A stretch of 17,482 nucleotides of DNA. Origin: Betaproteobacteria bacterium. Its GTDB lineage: Bacteria > Pseudomonadota > Gammaproteobacteria > Burkholderiales > SG8-39. Shown piece after piece: positions 1 through 7,896 of this stretch. The notes beneath the pieces are model-generated. The model was not told the DNA's origin, ran no database searches, and saw only the letters and a list, made by a program, of their open reading frames with translations. Position numbers and translations under genes: made by a program. The stretch covers positions 1 through 17,482 of the forward strand of contig VGIE01000009.1 of assembly GCA_016867955.1 (NCBI GenBank), read 5' to 3'. Positions within the stretch are counted from its first letter, which is position 1; every line of letters begins with the position of its first letter.

Positions 1-4
1 AAGC

Positions 5-1147
5 TTGAAAATCCTGTTCGTCAACGCGTCTCTCGAAGCCGCTCGCGGCGGCGGTGCTGCGGAACGCACCTTCTGCCTGGCGCGACACCTCGCGCTGCTG
101 GGTGAACAGGTCAGCGTCCTTACCACCGATATCGGCGGAGGCCATCGGCGCCTGGAAGGTATCCCCGGCCTGGAGCCCGTGGTGCTGCACAGCCTGCTGG
201 ATCGCTTCTACCTGCCCGCGCCGGCCCTGCACCGGGTCTACCGCGCAGTGTCCAACGCCGACGTAGTGCACATCATGAACCACTGGACCGCGATCAATGC
301 GCTGGCCTATTGGGCTGCAAGGCTCGCCGGTCGCCCCCATGTCGTTTCGCCGGCTGGCGCCCTGCCGGCTTTCGGGCGCTCGCGCCACATCAAGGCGGCC
401 TACAACGCCCTGGTCGGGCGCCCCATGGTGCGCAATGCCGCGCGCGGCATCGCCATCACTGCAGATGAAACCCCGCAGTTCACCGCCTACGGGCTGCCGG
501 CAGAGCGCGTCGTGGTGATCCCCAACGGCGTGGACATGGACGATGCGGCGCATGACGCAACCGACGTGAGCCCGCTGCCCGCGCTGGACAGCAAACCTTT
601 CTTGCTGTTCATCGGCCGGCTGAACACGATCAAGGGGCCCGATCTGCTGCTCGAGGCGTTCCTGGCTGCGGCGCCGGAGTTCCCCGAAGTGCAACTCGTG
701 TTCGCCGGCCCGGATGAAGGACTTGGGTCGTCGCTGAAAGCAGCCGCTGCAGCCCGCGGCGCAGCCGCGCGCGTGCACCTTGCGGGCCCGGTCCTGGGCG
801 GAGCCAAGCGCTGGCTGCTGCGCCACGCGACACTGGTCGCCATACCGTCGCGGCAGGAGGCCATGTCCATCGTCGTGCTGGAAGCCGGCGCGCACGGCCG
901 GTCGGTATTGCTGACCGACCAGTGCGGCTTTCCGCAGCTGGCCGACTGCGGTGGCGGAATCATCGTGCCGGCCAGCGCAGGAGAGCTGGAACGGGGATTG
1001 CGCGAATTGCTGCAGCCCGATGCCCCGCTGTTCGCCATGGGCGCGCGGCTGCAGCAACTGGTGGAGGCGCGCTACACCTGGAACGCGTCCGCGCGCGCGC
1101 TGCAGGCCTGCCTCGACATGGTCATCGCCGAGGCGCGCGCTTCATGA
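5..1147 (+). CDS. GT4 family glycosyltransferase
   Basis: This is a GT-B fold, family 4 retaining glycosyltransferase that would add a sugar from a nucleotide donor to a growing lipid-linked oligosaccharide at the cytoplasmic face of the inner membrane. The 380-residue length is normal for the family. A glycine-rich acceptor-domain loop (GGGAAE, about residues 15-20) sits near the N terminus. The linker to the donor domain reads IGRLNTIKG (203-211), and the donor-site EX7E motif is intact (E285 and E293 in EAMSIVVLE). The start is TTG at 5; the product then begins MKILFVNAS, a typical family N terminus. Only four bases lie upstream, so a longer form cannot be excluded; bases 1-6 are AAGCTT, a HindIII site, which may mark a cloning boundary. 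The stop overlaps the next start (ATGA). Sugar specificity cannot be read from sequence. Confidence 0.9.
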   Translation: MKILFVNASLEAARGGGAAERTFCLARHLALLGEQVSVLTTDIGGGHRRLEGIPGLEPVVLHSLLDRFYLPAPALHRVYRAVSNADVVHIMNHWTAINALAYWAARLAGRPHVVSPAGALPAFGRSRHIKAAYNALVGRPMVRNAARGIAITADETPQFTAYGLPAERVVVIPNGVDMDDAAHDATDVSPLPALDSKPFLLFIGRLNTIKGPDLLLEAFLAAAPEFPEVQLVFAGPDEGLGSSLKAAAAARGAAARVHLAGPVLGGAKRWLLRHATLVAIPSRQEAMSIVVLEAGAHGRSVLLTDQCGFPQLADCGGGIIVPASAGELERGLRELLQPDAPLFAMGARLQQLVEARYTWNASARALQACLDMVIAEARAS

Positions 1148-2379
1148 ACATCCTCATCGTCTCGCAGTATTTCTGGCCGGAGAATTTCCGCGTCAATGAT
1201 CTCGCGCTGGCGCTGCGTGACCGTGGTCATTCGGTGACCGTGCTCACGGGGACGCCGAACTATCCGTCGGGACGCTTTTTCGACGGTCATGGCTGGTTCA
1301 GGCGCAGCAGCGAAAACTGGAAGGGCGTGGAGATCCGGCGCTGTCCGCTCATCGCGCGTGGCAGCGGCGGCGGCCTGCGGCTGGCGTTGAACTATGCGTC
1401 GTTTGCGCTTTTTGCGAGCCTGCTGGGGCCATGGAAGTGTCCGGGAAAATTCGACGCCATCTTCGTGCATGAGCCCTCCCCCATCACCGTCGCACTACCG
1501 GCGCTGGTGCTGCGCCGGCTGCGACGCGGACCCGTGCTGCTCTGGGTGCTCGACCTGTGGCCGGAAAGCGTCACCGCCGCGGGATCGGTGCGCTCGCCCC
1601 TCGTGCTCGGCATGATCGGCCGCCTGGTGCGCTTCATCTACCGGCACTGCGATCGCGTGCTGGTACAGTCGCGCGGATTCATCGCACGCGTGCACGCCCA
1701 GGGCGCCGATCCCACGCGGGTATTGTACTTCCCTAGTTGGGCCGAAGCGATGTTCACGCAGGCAACGCAGCCGCCGCGTCCGCTGCCAGTGGCATTGCCC
1801 AGCGGTTTTCGCATCCTGTTCGCAGGCAACATCGGCGCCGCCCAGGACTTCGAAACCATCCTTGCGGCAGCCGAGCTGCTGCGCGACATCAAGGAGATTC
1901 ACTGGGTTGTCGTCGGCGATGGCCGCATGGCCGGCTGGGTCCGCGAGCAGGTGCTTGCGCGCGGACTCACCGACACCGTGCACCTCACCGGCGCCTTTCC
2001 GCTAGAAACGATGCCGCCCCTGTTCGCAGCCGCCGACGCACTGCTGGTCACCCTCAAGGCCGACCCGATCTTCGCGCTGACCATCCCCGGTAAGATACAA
2101 TCGTATCTGGCCTGCGGCCGGCCGGTTGTCGGCATGCTGGATGGCGAGGGCGCCAACGTGCTGCGGGAATCCGGCGCCGCAAGAGTGGGCCCCTCGGGCG
2201 ATGCCAAGGCATTGGCGACAAACGTGATGGCGCTCTATCAGATGCGCGGGGAAGCGCGCCAGGCCATGGGAGAAGCCGGCCGCGCATATTATCGGCAGCA
2301 CTTCGAGCGCGATCGCCTCATGACTCAGCTGGAGCAGTGGTTCAACCAGGCCCGCGACGGCGGCAGCCCGGCAAACTGA
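1144..2379 (+). CDS. wbuB: WbuB-like GT4, probable L-FucNAc transferase
   Basis: A 411-residue family 4 glycosyltransferase of the WbuB type, whose characterised relatives transfer N-acetyl-L-fucosamine in O-antigen and capsule assembly. Family signatures visible are an N terminus with SQYFWPENFR (7-16), LTGTPNYPSG (34-43), VLDLWPES (135-142), a donor-domain VVVGDG (255-260), and IPGKIQSYLACGRPVVG (314-330), where WbuB proteins carry a Lys and YLA motif in place of the usual EX7E. The reading frame is open further upstream, but the ATG at 1144 is chosen because it starts the conserved N terminus and overlaps the previous stop by four bases (ATGA). The stop abuts the fnlA start (TGAATG). Immediate linkage to fnlABC supports L-FucNAc as donor; this is inferred from family and context. 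Confidence 0.88.
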   Translation: MNILIVSQYFWPENFRVNDLALALRDRGHSVTVLTGTPNYPSGRFFDGHGWFRRSSENWKGVEIRRCPLIARGSGGGLRLALNYASFALFASLLGPWKCPGKFDAIFVHEPSPITVALPALVLRRLRRGPVLLWVLDLWPESVTAAGSVRSPLVLGMIGRLVRFIYRHCDRVLVQSRGFIARVHAQGADPTRVLYFPSWAEAMFTQATQPPRPLPVALPSGFRILFAGNIGAAQDFETILAAAELLRDIKEIHWVVVGDGRMAGWVREQVLARGLTDTVHLTGAFPLETMPPLFAAADALLVTLKADPIFALTIPGKIQSYLACGRPVVGMLDGEGANVLRESGAARVGPSGDAKALATNVMALYQMRGEARQAMGEAGRAYYRQHFERDRLMTQLEQWFNQARDGGSPAN

Positions 2380-3429
2380 ATGGAGAAGAACGCGCCCTTG
2401 GCCAACCCCTTCAGGAACAGGACAGCCCTTGTCACCGGCGGCACCGGGTCCTTCGGCCACGCTGTCATCGCGCCGCTGCTCTCGCGCGGCGTGCGCGAAA
2501 TCCGCATCTTCAGCCGCGACGAGCTGAAACAGGAACTGATGCGCATCGAATATGCCGAGCCGCGCCTCAAGTTCTTCATCGGCGACGTGCGCAGCCGCGA
2601 GAGCGTGGACCAGGCCATGACCGGCGTTGATTTCGTGTTCCATGCCGCGGCGCTGAAACAGGTGCCCTCCTGCGACTTCTTCCCCATGCAGGCGGTCCTG
2701 ACCAACGTCATCGGCAGCAATAACGTCATCGAATCGGCCATTGCGCAGGGCGTCGGCAGGGTCATCTGCCTGAGCACCGACAAGGCCGTCTATCCCATCA
2801 ATGCCATGGGCATGACCAAGGGGCTGATGGAGAAGCTGGCCCAGGCGGGCGCCCGCAGCCATGCCCGCAGCACCATCGTCCCCTGCGTGCGCTACGGCAA
2901 TGTCATGCATTCGCGCGGTTCCGTCATAGCGCTCTTCCTAGAGCAGATCCGCAACAGGCAGCCGATCACCGTGACCGAACCGTCCATGACGCGATTCCTG
3001 CTGGCGCTGCCGGAAGCCATCGAACTGGTCATCCATGCATTCGAGCATGCCGACCAGGGGGACATCTTCATCCAGAAGGCGCCGGCCTGCACCATTGCGG
3101 ACCTGGTGACCGCGCTGAAGCGGCTGTTCGGTTCGCGTGCTGCGGTCAGCGTCATCGGCATGCGTCACGGAGAGAAGATCTACAAAACCCTCGCCACGCG
3201 CGAGGAAATGCGCAATGCGGAAGACCGCGGAGACTACCTGCGGCTGCGCATAGACGCGCGCGACCTCAACTATGCCAAGTACTTCACCGAGGGCGACCGC
3301 CAGGAGGTAGCTCAGGACGACTATACCTCGCACAATACCCGGCGCCTCGACGCCCGCGAGGTCGAGAAGCTGCTTCGCTCGCTCCCGGAAATTCGCGCCC
3401 AGCTGCCCGGCGCGGCTGGCGCAGGATGA
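2380..3429 (+). CDS. fnlA: FnlA/WbjB/CapE: UDP-GlcNAc 4,6-dehydratase/5-epimerase
   Basis: First enzyme of UDP-L-FucNAc synthesis. Family members dehydrate UDP-GlcNAc to a 4-keto-6-deoxy sugar and invert C5 (and C3) in the cytoplasm using bound NADP. The 349-residue protein is an extended SDR with the nucleotide-binding loop TGGTGSFG (19-26) and an HAAALKQVP segment (88-96). The catalytic region is LSTDKAVYP (131-139) followed by M143-xxx-K147. Methionine replaces the usual SDR tyrosine, giving the Ser-Met-Lys triad known from CapE and WbpM-type dehydratases, so this is not a defect. VRYGNV (170-175) is also typical. The start follows the wbuB stop without a gap and has no strong ribosome-binding site, consistent with coupling; a TTG at 2398 is an alternative that would trim six residues. 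The stop overlaps fnlB. Confidence 0.95.
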   Translation: MEKNAPLANPFRNRTALVTGGTGSFGHAVIAPLLSRGVREIRIFSRDELKQELMRIEYAEPRLKFFIGDVRSRESVDQAMTGVDFVFHAAALKQVPSCDFFPMQAVLTNVIGSNNVIESAIAQGVGRVICLSTDKAVYPINAMGMTKGLMEKLAQAGARSHARSTIVPCVRYGNVMHSRGSVIALFLEQIRNRQPITVTEPSMTRFLLALPEAIELVIHAFEHADQGDIFIQKAPACTIADLVTALKRLFGSRAAVSVIGMRHGEKIYKTLATREEMRNAEDRGDYLRLRIDARDLNYAKYFTEGDRQEVAQDDYTSHNTRRLDAREVEKLLRSLPEIRAQLPGAAGAG

Positions 3430-4538
3430 CCGGCTCTCCGTTGCGCATCGGCATCACCGGCGCCGGCGGCTTCCTCGGCTGGCACATGCATGCCCATCTG
3501 CTCGCGCGCAAGGACATCGCGGTCGTCACCGCCGACCGCCCGACATTCGCCGAACCGTCCCGGCTGCGCGGTTTCGTGGCATCCGTCGACGCCATTGCCC
3601 ATTTCGCCGGCAGCAACCGCGGCAGCGACCGCGAGATCCATGACGGCAACGTGCTGCCGGTGCGGCAACTGGTGGAGGCGATGCAGGCGGCAGGCGTGCG
3701 CCCGCACGTGCTGTTCGCCAACTCGATTCAACACTCGCGCAACACGGCCTACGCGCTGTCCAAGCGCGCGGCAGCAGGTCTGCTGGCGGGCTGGAGCCTG
3801 GAGAGCGGCGCACCCTACGCCAACGTCATCCTTCCGCACCTCTTCGGCGAGGCCGGGCGCCCGTTCTACAACTCGGCCGTGACCACGTTCTGCCACCAGA
3901 TCGCGAGTGGCGAGGAGCCGCGCATCATCGTCGACGCCGATCTGGAACTGGTGCATGCGCAGCGTGTTGCAGCCCGCATGCTGGCTGCGATCGAAGGCCG
4001 GGAGACGGGCGATATTCGCGTCACGGGCACGCCGATGCGGGTGTCCGATGCCCTCGCGCGAATCCGCGCCATCGCCGGCCAGTACGAGGCACACGTCATC
4101 CCGGCATTCAGCTCGGAGTTCGAGCTGGACCTGTTCAACACCTATCGCTCGTACCTGTTTCCCCGACACTACCCGCGGGCGCTGCAGCTGCGTAGCGATG
4201 CGCGCGGAGAACTCTTCGAAGCGGTGCGCTCCCTGCATGGGGGGCAGTGCTTCCTATCCACCACGCGCCCGGGAATCACGCGCGGCAACCACTACCACCA
4301 CCACAAGCTCGAACGGTTCCTGGTCGTGTCAGGGGATGCCCTGATCCGGGTGCGCCGGCTGCTGACCAGCGACGTCGTCGAGTTCCGTGTGACGGGGGGC
4401 CGGCCGGCCTACGTGGACATGCCCGCCCTCCACACCCACAACATCACCAACACGGGAACAGGGGACCTGCTGACCATGTTCTGGTCGCACGAGATCTTCG
4501 ACCCCGACACGCCGGACACCTTCCAGGAGGCGGTCTGA
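3426..4538 (+). CDS. fnlB: FnlB/WbjC/CapF: 3-epimerase/4-reductase, SDR plus cupin
   Basis: Second enzyme of the UDP-L-FucNAc pathway. The CapF/WbjC family epimerises C3 of the FnlA product through a metal-binding cupin domain and reduces C4 through an SDR domain, giving UDP-6-deoxy-L-TalNAc (UDP-L-PneNAc). Both domains are visible in the 370 residues. The N-terminal SDR has TGAGGFLG (11-18), S100 and Y109-xxx-K113. The C-terminal cupin runs from about 255 and has a His cluster HYHHHK (289-294) and HTHNI (336-340) as probable metal ligands. The start ATG overlaps the fnlA stop (ATGA). It is full length with no missing catalytic residue. The stop is two bases from the fnlC start. Confidence 0.95.
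   Translation: MTGSPLRIGITGAGGFLGWHMHAHLLARKDIAVVTADRPTFAEPSRLRGFVASVDAIAHFAGSNRGSDREIHDGNVLPVRQLVEAMQAAGVRPHVLFANSIQHSRNTAYALSKRAAAGLLAGWSLESGAPYANVILPHLFGEAGRPFYNSAVTTFCHQIASGEEPRIIVDADLELVHAQRVAARMLAAIEGRETGDIRVTGTPMRVSDALARIRAIAGQYEAHVIPAFSSEFELDLFNTYRSYLFPRHYPRALQLRSDARGELFEAVRSLHGGQCFLSTTRPGITRGNHYHHHKLERFLVVSGDALIRVRRLLTSDVVEFRVTGGRPAYVDMPALHTHNITNTGTGDLLTMFWSHEIFDPDTPDTFQEAV
4525..4530 (+). promoter_or_regulatory. Ribosome-binding site of fnlC
   Basis: An AGGAGG Shine-Dalgarno sequence lies ten bases before the ATG at 4541, inside the last codons of fnlB. It decides the fnlC start: the same frame stays open about 290 bases further upstream, but that segment only shadows fnlB. Confidence 0.8.
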
Positions 4539-4540
4539 AC

Positions 4541-5671
4541 ATGGCACGACTCAAGGTCCTCACGGTGGTGGGCACCCGCCCGGAGATCATCCGCCTCGCC
4601 TGCGTTCTCAAGGAACTCGACACCCACACCGAGCACGTGCTGGTGCACACCGGGCAGAATTACGACTACGAGCTTAACGAGATCTTCTTCAGCGACCTCG
4701 GGCTGCGCAAACCCGACTATTTCCTCGGCGCCGCCGGTGACACCGCGGCCGATACCATCGGCCAGACGCTGATCCGCATCGACCCGGTGCTGGCGGAGGT
4801 GAAGCCAGATGCCTTTCTTGTGCTCGGCGACACCAACAGCTGCGTGACGGTGTTTGCGGCCAAGCGCCGCAGGATTCCGGTGTTTCACATGGAGGCCGGC
4901 AACCGCTGCTTCGACGACCGTGTTCCCGAGGAGATCAACCGCCGGCTGGTAGACCATCTCAGCGACATCAACCTGCCCTACAGCGACCATGCCCGCGAGT
5001 TCCTGCTGCGCGAAGGGTTGCCGCCCGACCGCGTCATCAAGACCGGCAGCCCGCTGTTCGAGGTACTGAACCGGTTTCGCCCCAGGATAGATGCCTCACC
5101 GGTGCTGTCGACGCTGAGGCTGAAGAAGGGCGAATATTTTCTCGTCAGCGCGCATCGCGAGGAGAATGTCGACGACCCTGTCCGGATCAACGGCTTGCAC
5201 CAGCTGCTGAACGGCATGGCCGCGAAATACGAGCAGCGCATCATCGTGTCGACGCACCCGCGCACCCGCAAGCGGCTGGAGACGCAGGGCCTCGGCTTCG
5301 ACAGCCGGGTGGAACTGCACAAGCCGTTCTCCTTTACCGATTATGTCGCCCTGCAGTTGAATGCACGTGCAGTGCTCTCGGACAGCGGCACCATCACCGA
5401 GGAATCCTCCATCCTCGGATTCCCGGCACTCAACATCCGCGACACGCATGAACGGCACGAAGGCATGGAAGAGGCGGCCGTCATGCTGGCGGGACTCGAA
5501 CCGGGCCGGGTGATGCGCGCCCTCGATGTAGTGCTGGACCAGCGTGCCGCGGGCGGCGGGGCGGTGCGCACGCCGGCCGACTATCAGATGCCGAACGTCT
5601 CGCAGAAGGTTGTCCGCATCCTGCTCAGCTACACGGACTACGTCAACCGCACGGTGTGGCGCGCATCCTGA
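4541..5671 (+). CDS. fnlC: FnlC/WbjD/CapG: UDP-GlcNAc 2-epimerase family
   Basis: Third enzyme of the UDP-L-FucNAc pathway. WbjD/CapG inverts C2 of the FnlB product to give UDP-L-FucNAc. The 376-residue protein has the non-hydrolysing UDP-GlcNAc 2-epimerase (WecB-like, GT-B) fold signatures: GTRPEIIRL (11-19), HTGQNYD (36-42), GDTNS (96-100), HMEAGNR (116-122), PEEINR (129-134), SAHREEN (203-209) and SDSGTITEESS (280-290). Residues matching the catalytic Asp, Glu, Glu and His of the family are D97, E118, E130/E131 and H205. It would be a simple wecB only if alone; its place directly after fnlA and fnlB makes fnlC the better call. A strong ribosome-binding site precedes the ATG. A 42-base gap follows before the next gene. 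Confidence 0.94.
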   Translation: MARLKVLTVVGTRPEIIRLACVLKELDTHTEHVLVHTGQNYDYELNEIFFSDLGLRKPDYFLGAAGDTAADTIGQTLIRIDPVLAEVKPDAFLVLGDTNSCVTVFAAKRRRIPVFHMEAGNRCFDDRVPEEINRRLVDHLSDINLPYSDHAREFLLREGLPPDRVIKTGSPLFEVLNRFRPRIDASPVLSTLRLKKGEYFLVSAHREENVDDPVRINGLHQLLNGMAAKYEQRIIVSTHPRTRKRLETQGLGFDSRVELHKPFSFTDYVALQLNARAVLSDSGTITEESSILGFPALNIRDTHERHEGMEEAAVMLAGLEPGRVMRALDVVLDQRAAGGGAVRTPADYQMPNVSQKVVRILLSYTDYVNRTVWRAS

Positions 5672-5701
5672 GGTGCTGCCGGCGCCGATCATGGGGACCA
5701 C

Positions 5702-5707
5702 GGGAGG
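5702..5707 (+). promoter_or_regulatory. Ribosome-binding site of the terminal SDR gene
   Basis: GGGAGG lies six bases before the ATG at 5714. It fixes the start of the SDR gene, which is the only gene of the left block not overlapping or abutting its upstream neighbour. Confidence 0.75.
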
Positions 5708-5713
5708 ACACGC

Positions 5714-6682
5714 ATGCTGGTCGTGATCACCGGCGCAACCGGTTTCATCGGTCGATCCGTCTGCACGCGATTTGCCGCCGCCGGCTGGAAGATCCGCGGC
5801 ATTGCCCGGAACATTTCCGCGCAGGGCATGAAGGACGTCGAATTGCATTCGCTGGATCTGGAGGCCGCCGATGCGCTGCCGTCGCTGAGGGGCGCTGAAC
5901 TCGTCATCCACCTGGCCGGGCGCGCGCACATGCTGGAGGAGAAGTTCGACGATCTTCGCGCCGCTTTCCAATCCGCCAACTCGAATGCCACGGTGCACCT
6001 GGCGCAGGCGGCCGCCAGGGCCGGAGTGCGACGCTTCATTTTTGCCAGCACCGCCAAGGTCCACGGCGAGGAGTCGCCGGGGCGGCCCTTTACGGAACAC
6101 GATGCGCCGAACCCGCAGGACGACTATGCGCGCTCGAAATGGAATGCCGAGCAACGGCTGCGCCACATCCTGCCCGACAGCATCGTCCTGCGGCCGCCGC
6201 TGGTCTTCGGTCCCGGGGTCGGGGCGAACTTCCTGCGCCTGATGCGCCTGGTCGAGCGCGGCATTCCGCTGCCCCTTGCCTCGGTCAGGAACAGTCGCAG
6301 CCTGGTATCGGTACAGAATCTTGCTGACTGCATCATGGCCTGCGCCACGCACAAGGATGCGCCGGGGAAGACCTTCCTGGTCAGCGACGGCGAGGACGTG
6401 TCGACGCCGCAGCTATTGCGCATGCTCGGCGCACACCTGGGCTTTCCGGCCATGTTGTGGCCCTGTCCGCCGGCAGTCCTGCGCCTGGGGGCAAGCCTAC
6501 TGGGCAGGCGCGCCGAAGCCGATCGCCTGCTTGGCTCGCTGGAGATCGACAGCAATGCCGTGCGAGCCATGGGCTGGGCGCCCTCACTGACCCTCGACGA
6601 GGGATTGCGCCAGACGGTGTCCTGGTACCGGAGCGCCAAGAGCCGGCAACCGAAGACGGACGACCGCCAAGCCGTAGACTGA
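5714..6682 (+). CDS. Extended SDR, probable 4-keto-sugar reductase (WbpV/WbjF-like)
   Basis: A 322-residue NAD(P)-dependent extended SDR acting on a nucleotide sugar. The cofactor loop TGATGFIG (6-13) is intact, as are HLAGRAH (66-72), FIFASTAKVHGE (108-119) with the catalytic S112/T113, and Y138-xxx-K142 within YARSKWNAEQ. The pattern ST.KV.GE followed by FTE.D.P.P and Y..SKW.AE is that of the group containing WbpV, WbjF and the UDP-QuiNAc dehydrogenase WreQ, which reduce UDP-4-keto-6-deoxy-GlcNAc to UDP-QuiNAc. A simple UDP-hexose 4-epimerase is the alternative. In pseudomonad L-FucNAc loci a related gene (wbjF) follows the FucNAc genes and precedes the initiating transferase wbpL; here it is the last gene before the strand switch. 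The charged, low-complexity C terminus after about residue 305 looks unstructured. Confidence 0.82.
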   Translation: MLVVITGATGFIGRSVCTRFAAAGWKIRGIARNISAQGMKDVELHSLDLEAADALPSLRGAELVIHLAGRAHMLEEKFDDLRAAFQSANSNATVHLAQAAARAGVRRFIFASTAKVHGEESPGRPFTEHDAPNPQDDYARSKWNAEQRLRHILPDSIVLRPPLVFGPGVGANFLRLMRLVERGIPLPLASVRNSRSLVSVQNLADCIMACATHKDAPGKTFLVSDGEDVSTPQLLRMLGAHLGFPAMLWPCPPAVLRLGASLLGRRAEADRLLGSLEIDSNAVRAMGWAPSLTLDEGLRQTVSWYRSAKSRQPKTDDRQAVD

Positions 6683-6683
6683 C

Positions 6684-6699
6684 GCCACCGTCGCGTGGC
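6684..6699 (+). terminator. Weak hairpin after the SDR stop codon
   Basis: GCCAC / CGTCGC / GTGGC forms a five-base-pair stem with a six-base loop beginning two bases after the stop codon at 6680-6682. No run of T follows, so an intrinsic terminator is only a possibility. Confidence 0.2.
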
Positions 6700-6802
6700 A
6701 TCAACGCATCGGTTTCTGGTAGTTATCCCTTCGCCGATATGGAAACTTTCGGTGAAAGCACGCCAGACTGCCATCTGCAAAATTGAAACTTGAGAATTGC
6801 CT

Positions 6803-6818
6803 CGCCGATTCGACGGCG
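6803..6818 (-). terminator. Weak hairpin after the GT9 stop codon
   Basis: Read on the minus strand, CGCCG / TCGAAT / CGGCG forms a five-base-pair GC stem with a six-base loop one base after the stop of the GT9 gene. The sequence beyond it is moderately T-rich (TTTCAATTTT about 20 bases on) but not immediately adjacent, so confidence is low. Confidence 0.22.
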
Positions 6819-6819
6819 G

Positions 6820-7896
6820 TCAGGCGCCGGTTTCGCGCGAAGCTTCCAGCAGTTGCATCACGGCGGCAACTGCAGCGGATACCGGAACCTCATCGACGAC
6901 CCGGCCTGGCGACTGCAGCACCACATGCGGGCAGGCCCAGGGATGCCACCGCGCAGGCGAAGAATCGCCGAACAGGCAGGCGATCGGCCTTCCCAGCGCC
7001 GCTGCCAGATGCATGGCACCGCCATCGGAGCACAGCACGGCATCGCTTGCCGCCAGCGCCGCCACCAGTTCCGGAAGCCGTGCGGTCGGCCATGAAAGCA
7101 GCGGCAGTCCAAGGCCACCGGCTTCTCTGCTGACCGAGGCGGCCTTTTCATCGTCCCCTGGGTGCATCGGATTAGCATCCGATCCCGGCGCCCAGAGAAG
7201 GATGAAACGCGCGTTACCTCGGCGATGCAGTTCGTGCATCGCCTCGACGTAGCGTTCCGCCGGCCAGCGCTGGCTGGGCTTGCGCGCGCTGATATGCATG
7301 GCAACGACCGGTCCGCCAGGCAGGGCGCCCAGCGCCGTGCGCACGCGCACGAGCGTCGCGGGCTGCGGAAACACCCGCGCCGACGGCGGCTCGCCGGACA
7401 CGCCCAGCGGCGCTCCCAGGCGAAAGACATCCTCCGCCTCATGCAGCGTTGCACCGCTGCCGTAAGAAACTGGGTGATCAATCCGCGCCGCACCACGCCC
7501 GTCCACAAACCCCACCACATGCCGCGCGCCCGAGGCGCGTGCGAAACACAGCGCATGCGGCTGGAAATGCGGTGCCGCCAGAACGGCAAAGTCGAAGCGC
7601 CGTCTGCGCATGGCCATGAAAAGCCGTACGCGCCCGGCATAGGTTGCGAATAGCGTTGTGCCCGGCTCACGGTGCTTGCCCTTGGTGTAGTCGAAGACTT
7701 CGTCCAGCGTCGGGTTGCCGTCCAGCACGTCGCGGTTGTAGGAGTTCACCAGTGCTGCAATGTAGGCACCGGGATGGCGCTGGCGCAGCGCCGCGATCAG
7801 CGGCGTGGTGCAAACCAGATCGCCAATATTGTCGCGGCGTATGAGCAGGATGCGCGGGCTGCGCTGCCGCGGGTCCGGGCCGGAACCGGCGGTCAT
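6820..7896 (-). CDS. GT9 heptosyltransferase-like glycosyltransferase
   Basis: A 358-residue family 9 glycosyltransferase (ADP-heptose:LPS heptosyltransferase superfamily, GT-B fold, inverting). The N-terminal signature LLIRRDNIGDLVCTTP (17-32) carries the conserved GD pair with the candidate catalytic base D26. The C-terminal donor domain has CSDGGAMHLAAALG (289-302) and LFGDSSPARWHPW (308-320), both characteristic. The start ATG overlaps the previous stop (ATGA), with AAGG about eight bases upstream; a longer open frame to 8226 is a shadow of the GT4 gene. It is the last gene of the minus-strand block. Family 9 enzymes in polysaccharide loci need not use heptose, so the substrate is unknown. 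Membership of the family is clear. Confidence 0.9.
   Translation of the reverse strand: MTAGSGPDPRQRSPRILLIRRDNIGDLVCTTPLIAALRQRHPGAYIAALVNSYNRDVLDGNPTLDEVFDYTKGKHREPGTTLFATYAGRVRLFMAMRRRRFDFAVLAAPHFQPHALCFARASGARHVVGFVDGRGAARIDHPVSYGSGATLHEAEDVFRLGAPLGVSGEPPSARVFPQPATLVRVRTALGALPGGPVVAMHISARKPSQRWPAERYVEAMHELHRRGNARFILLWAPGSDANPMHPGDDEKAASVSREAGGLGLPLLSWPTARLPELVAALAASDAVLCSDGGAMHLAAALGRPIACLFGDSSPARWHPWACPHVVLQSPGRVVDEVPVSAAVAAVMQLLEASRETGA

Larger units (their letters stand above)
6683..6819. other. Convergent intergenic gap between the two gene blocks
   Basis: The plus-strand and minus-strand gene blocks end facing each other across 137 bases. The gap is visibly AT-richer than its flanks, especially 6700-6800. 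I see no credible coding frame. It holds a short hairpin after each stop codon and a third small palindrome, CTTTC-GGT-GAAAG, at 6746-6758. It is the natural place for transcription of both blocks to end. Confidence 0.7.

Noticed and set aside
2096..2101. TACAAT in wbuB as a promoter before fnlA
   Set aside because: There is no matching -35 at the proper spacing and no extended -10, and the encoded residues are part of the conserved WbuB motif.
2800..2821. Missing catalytic tyrosine in FnlA as a sign of inactivation
   Set aside because: Met at this position is the known Ser-Met-Lys triad of CapE/WbpM-type dehydratases.
2002..2910. A 302-codon minus-strand open frame
   Set aside because: It is antisense to wbuB and fnlA, both confidently assigned; its composition is that of a shadow frame.
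4290..4308. His-rich segment in fnlB as an odd insertion
   Set aside because: It is the normal metal-binding site of the cupin domain in CapF/WbjC proteins.
6746..6758. Palindrome CTTTC-GGT-GAAAG as a terminator or operator
   Set aside because: The stem is only five mostly A-T/G-C pairs with a three-base loop and no T-run follows; a chance match is likely.
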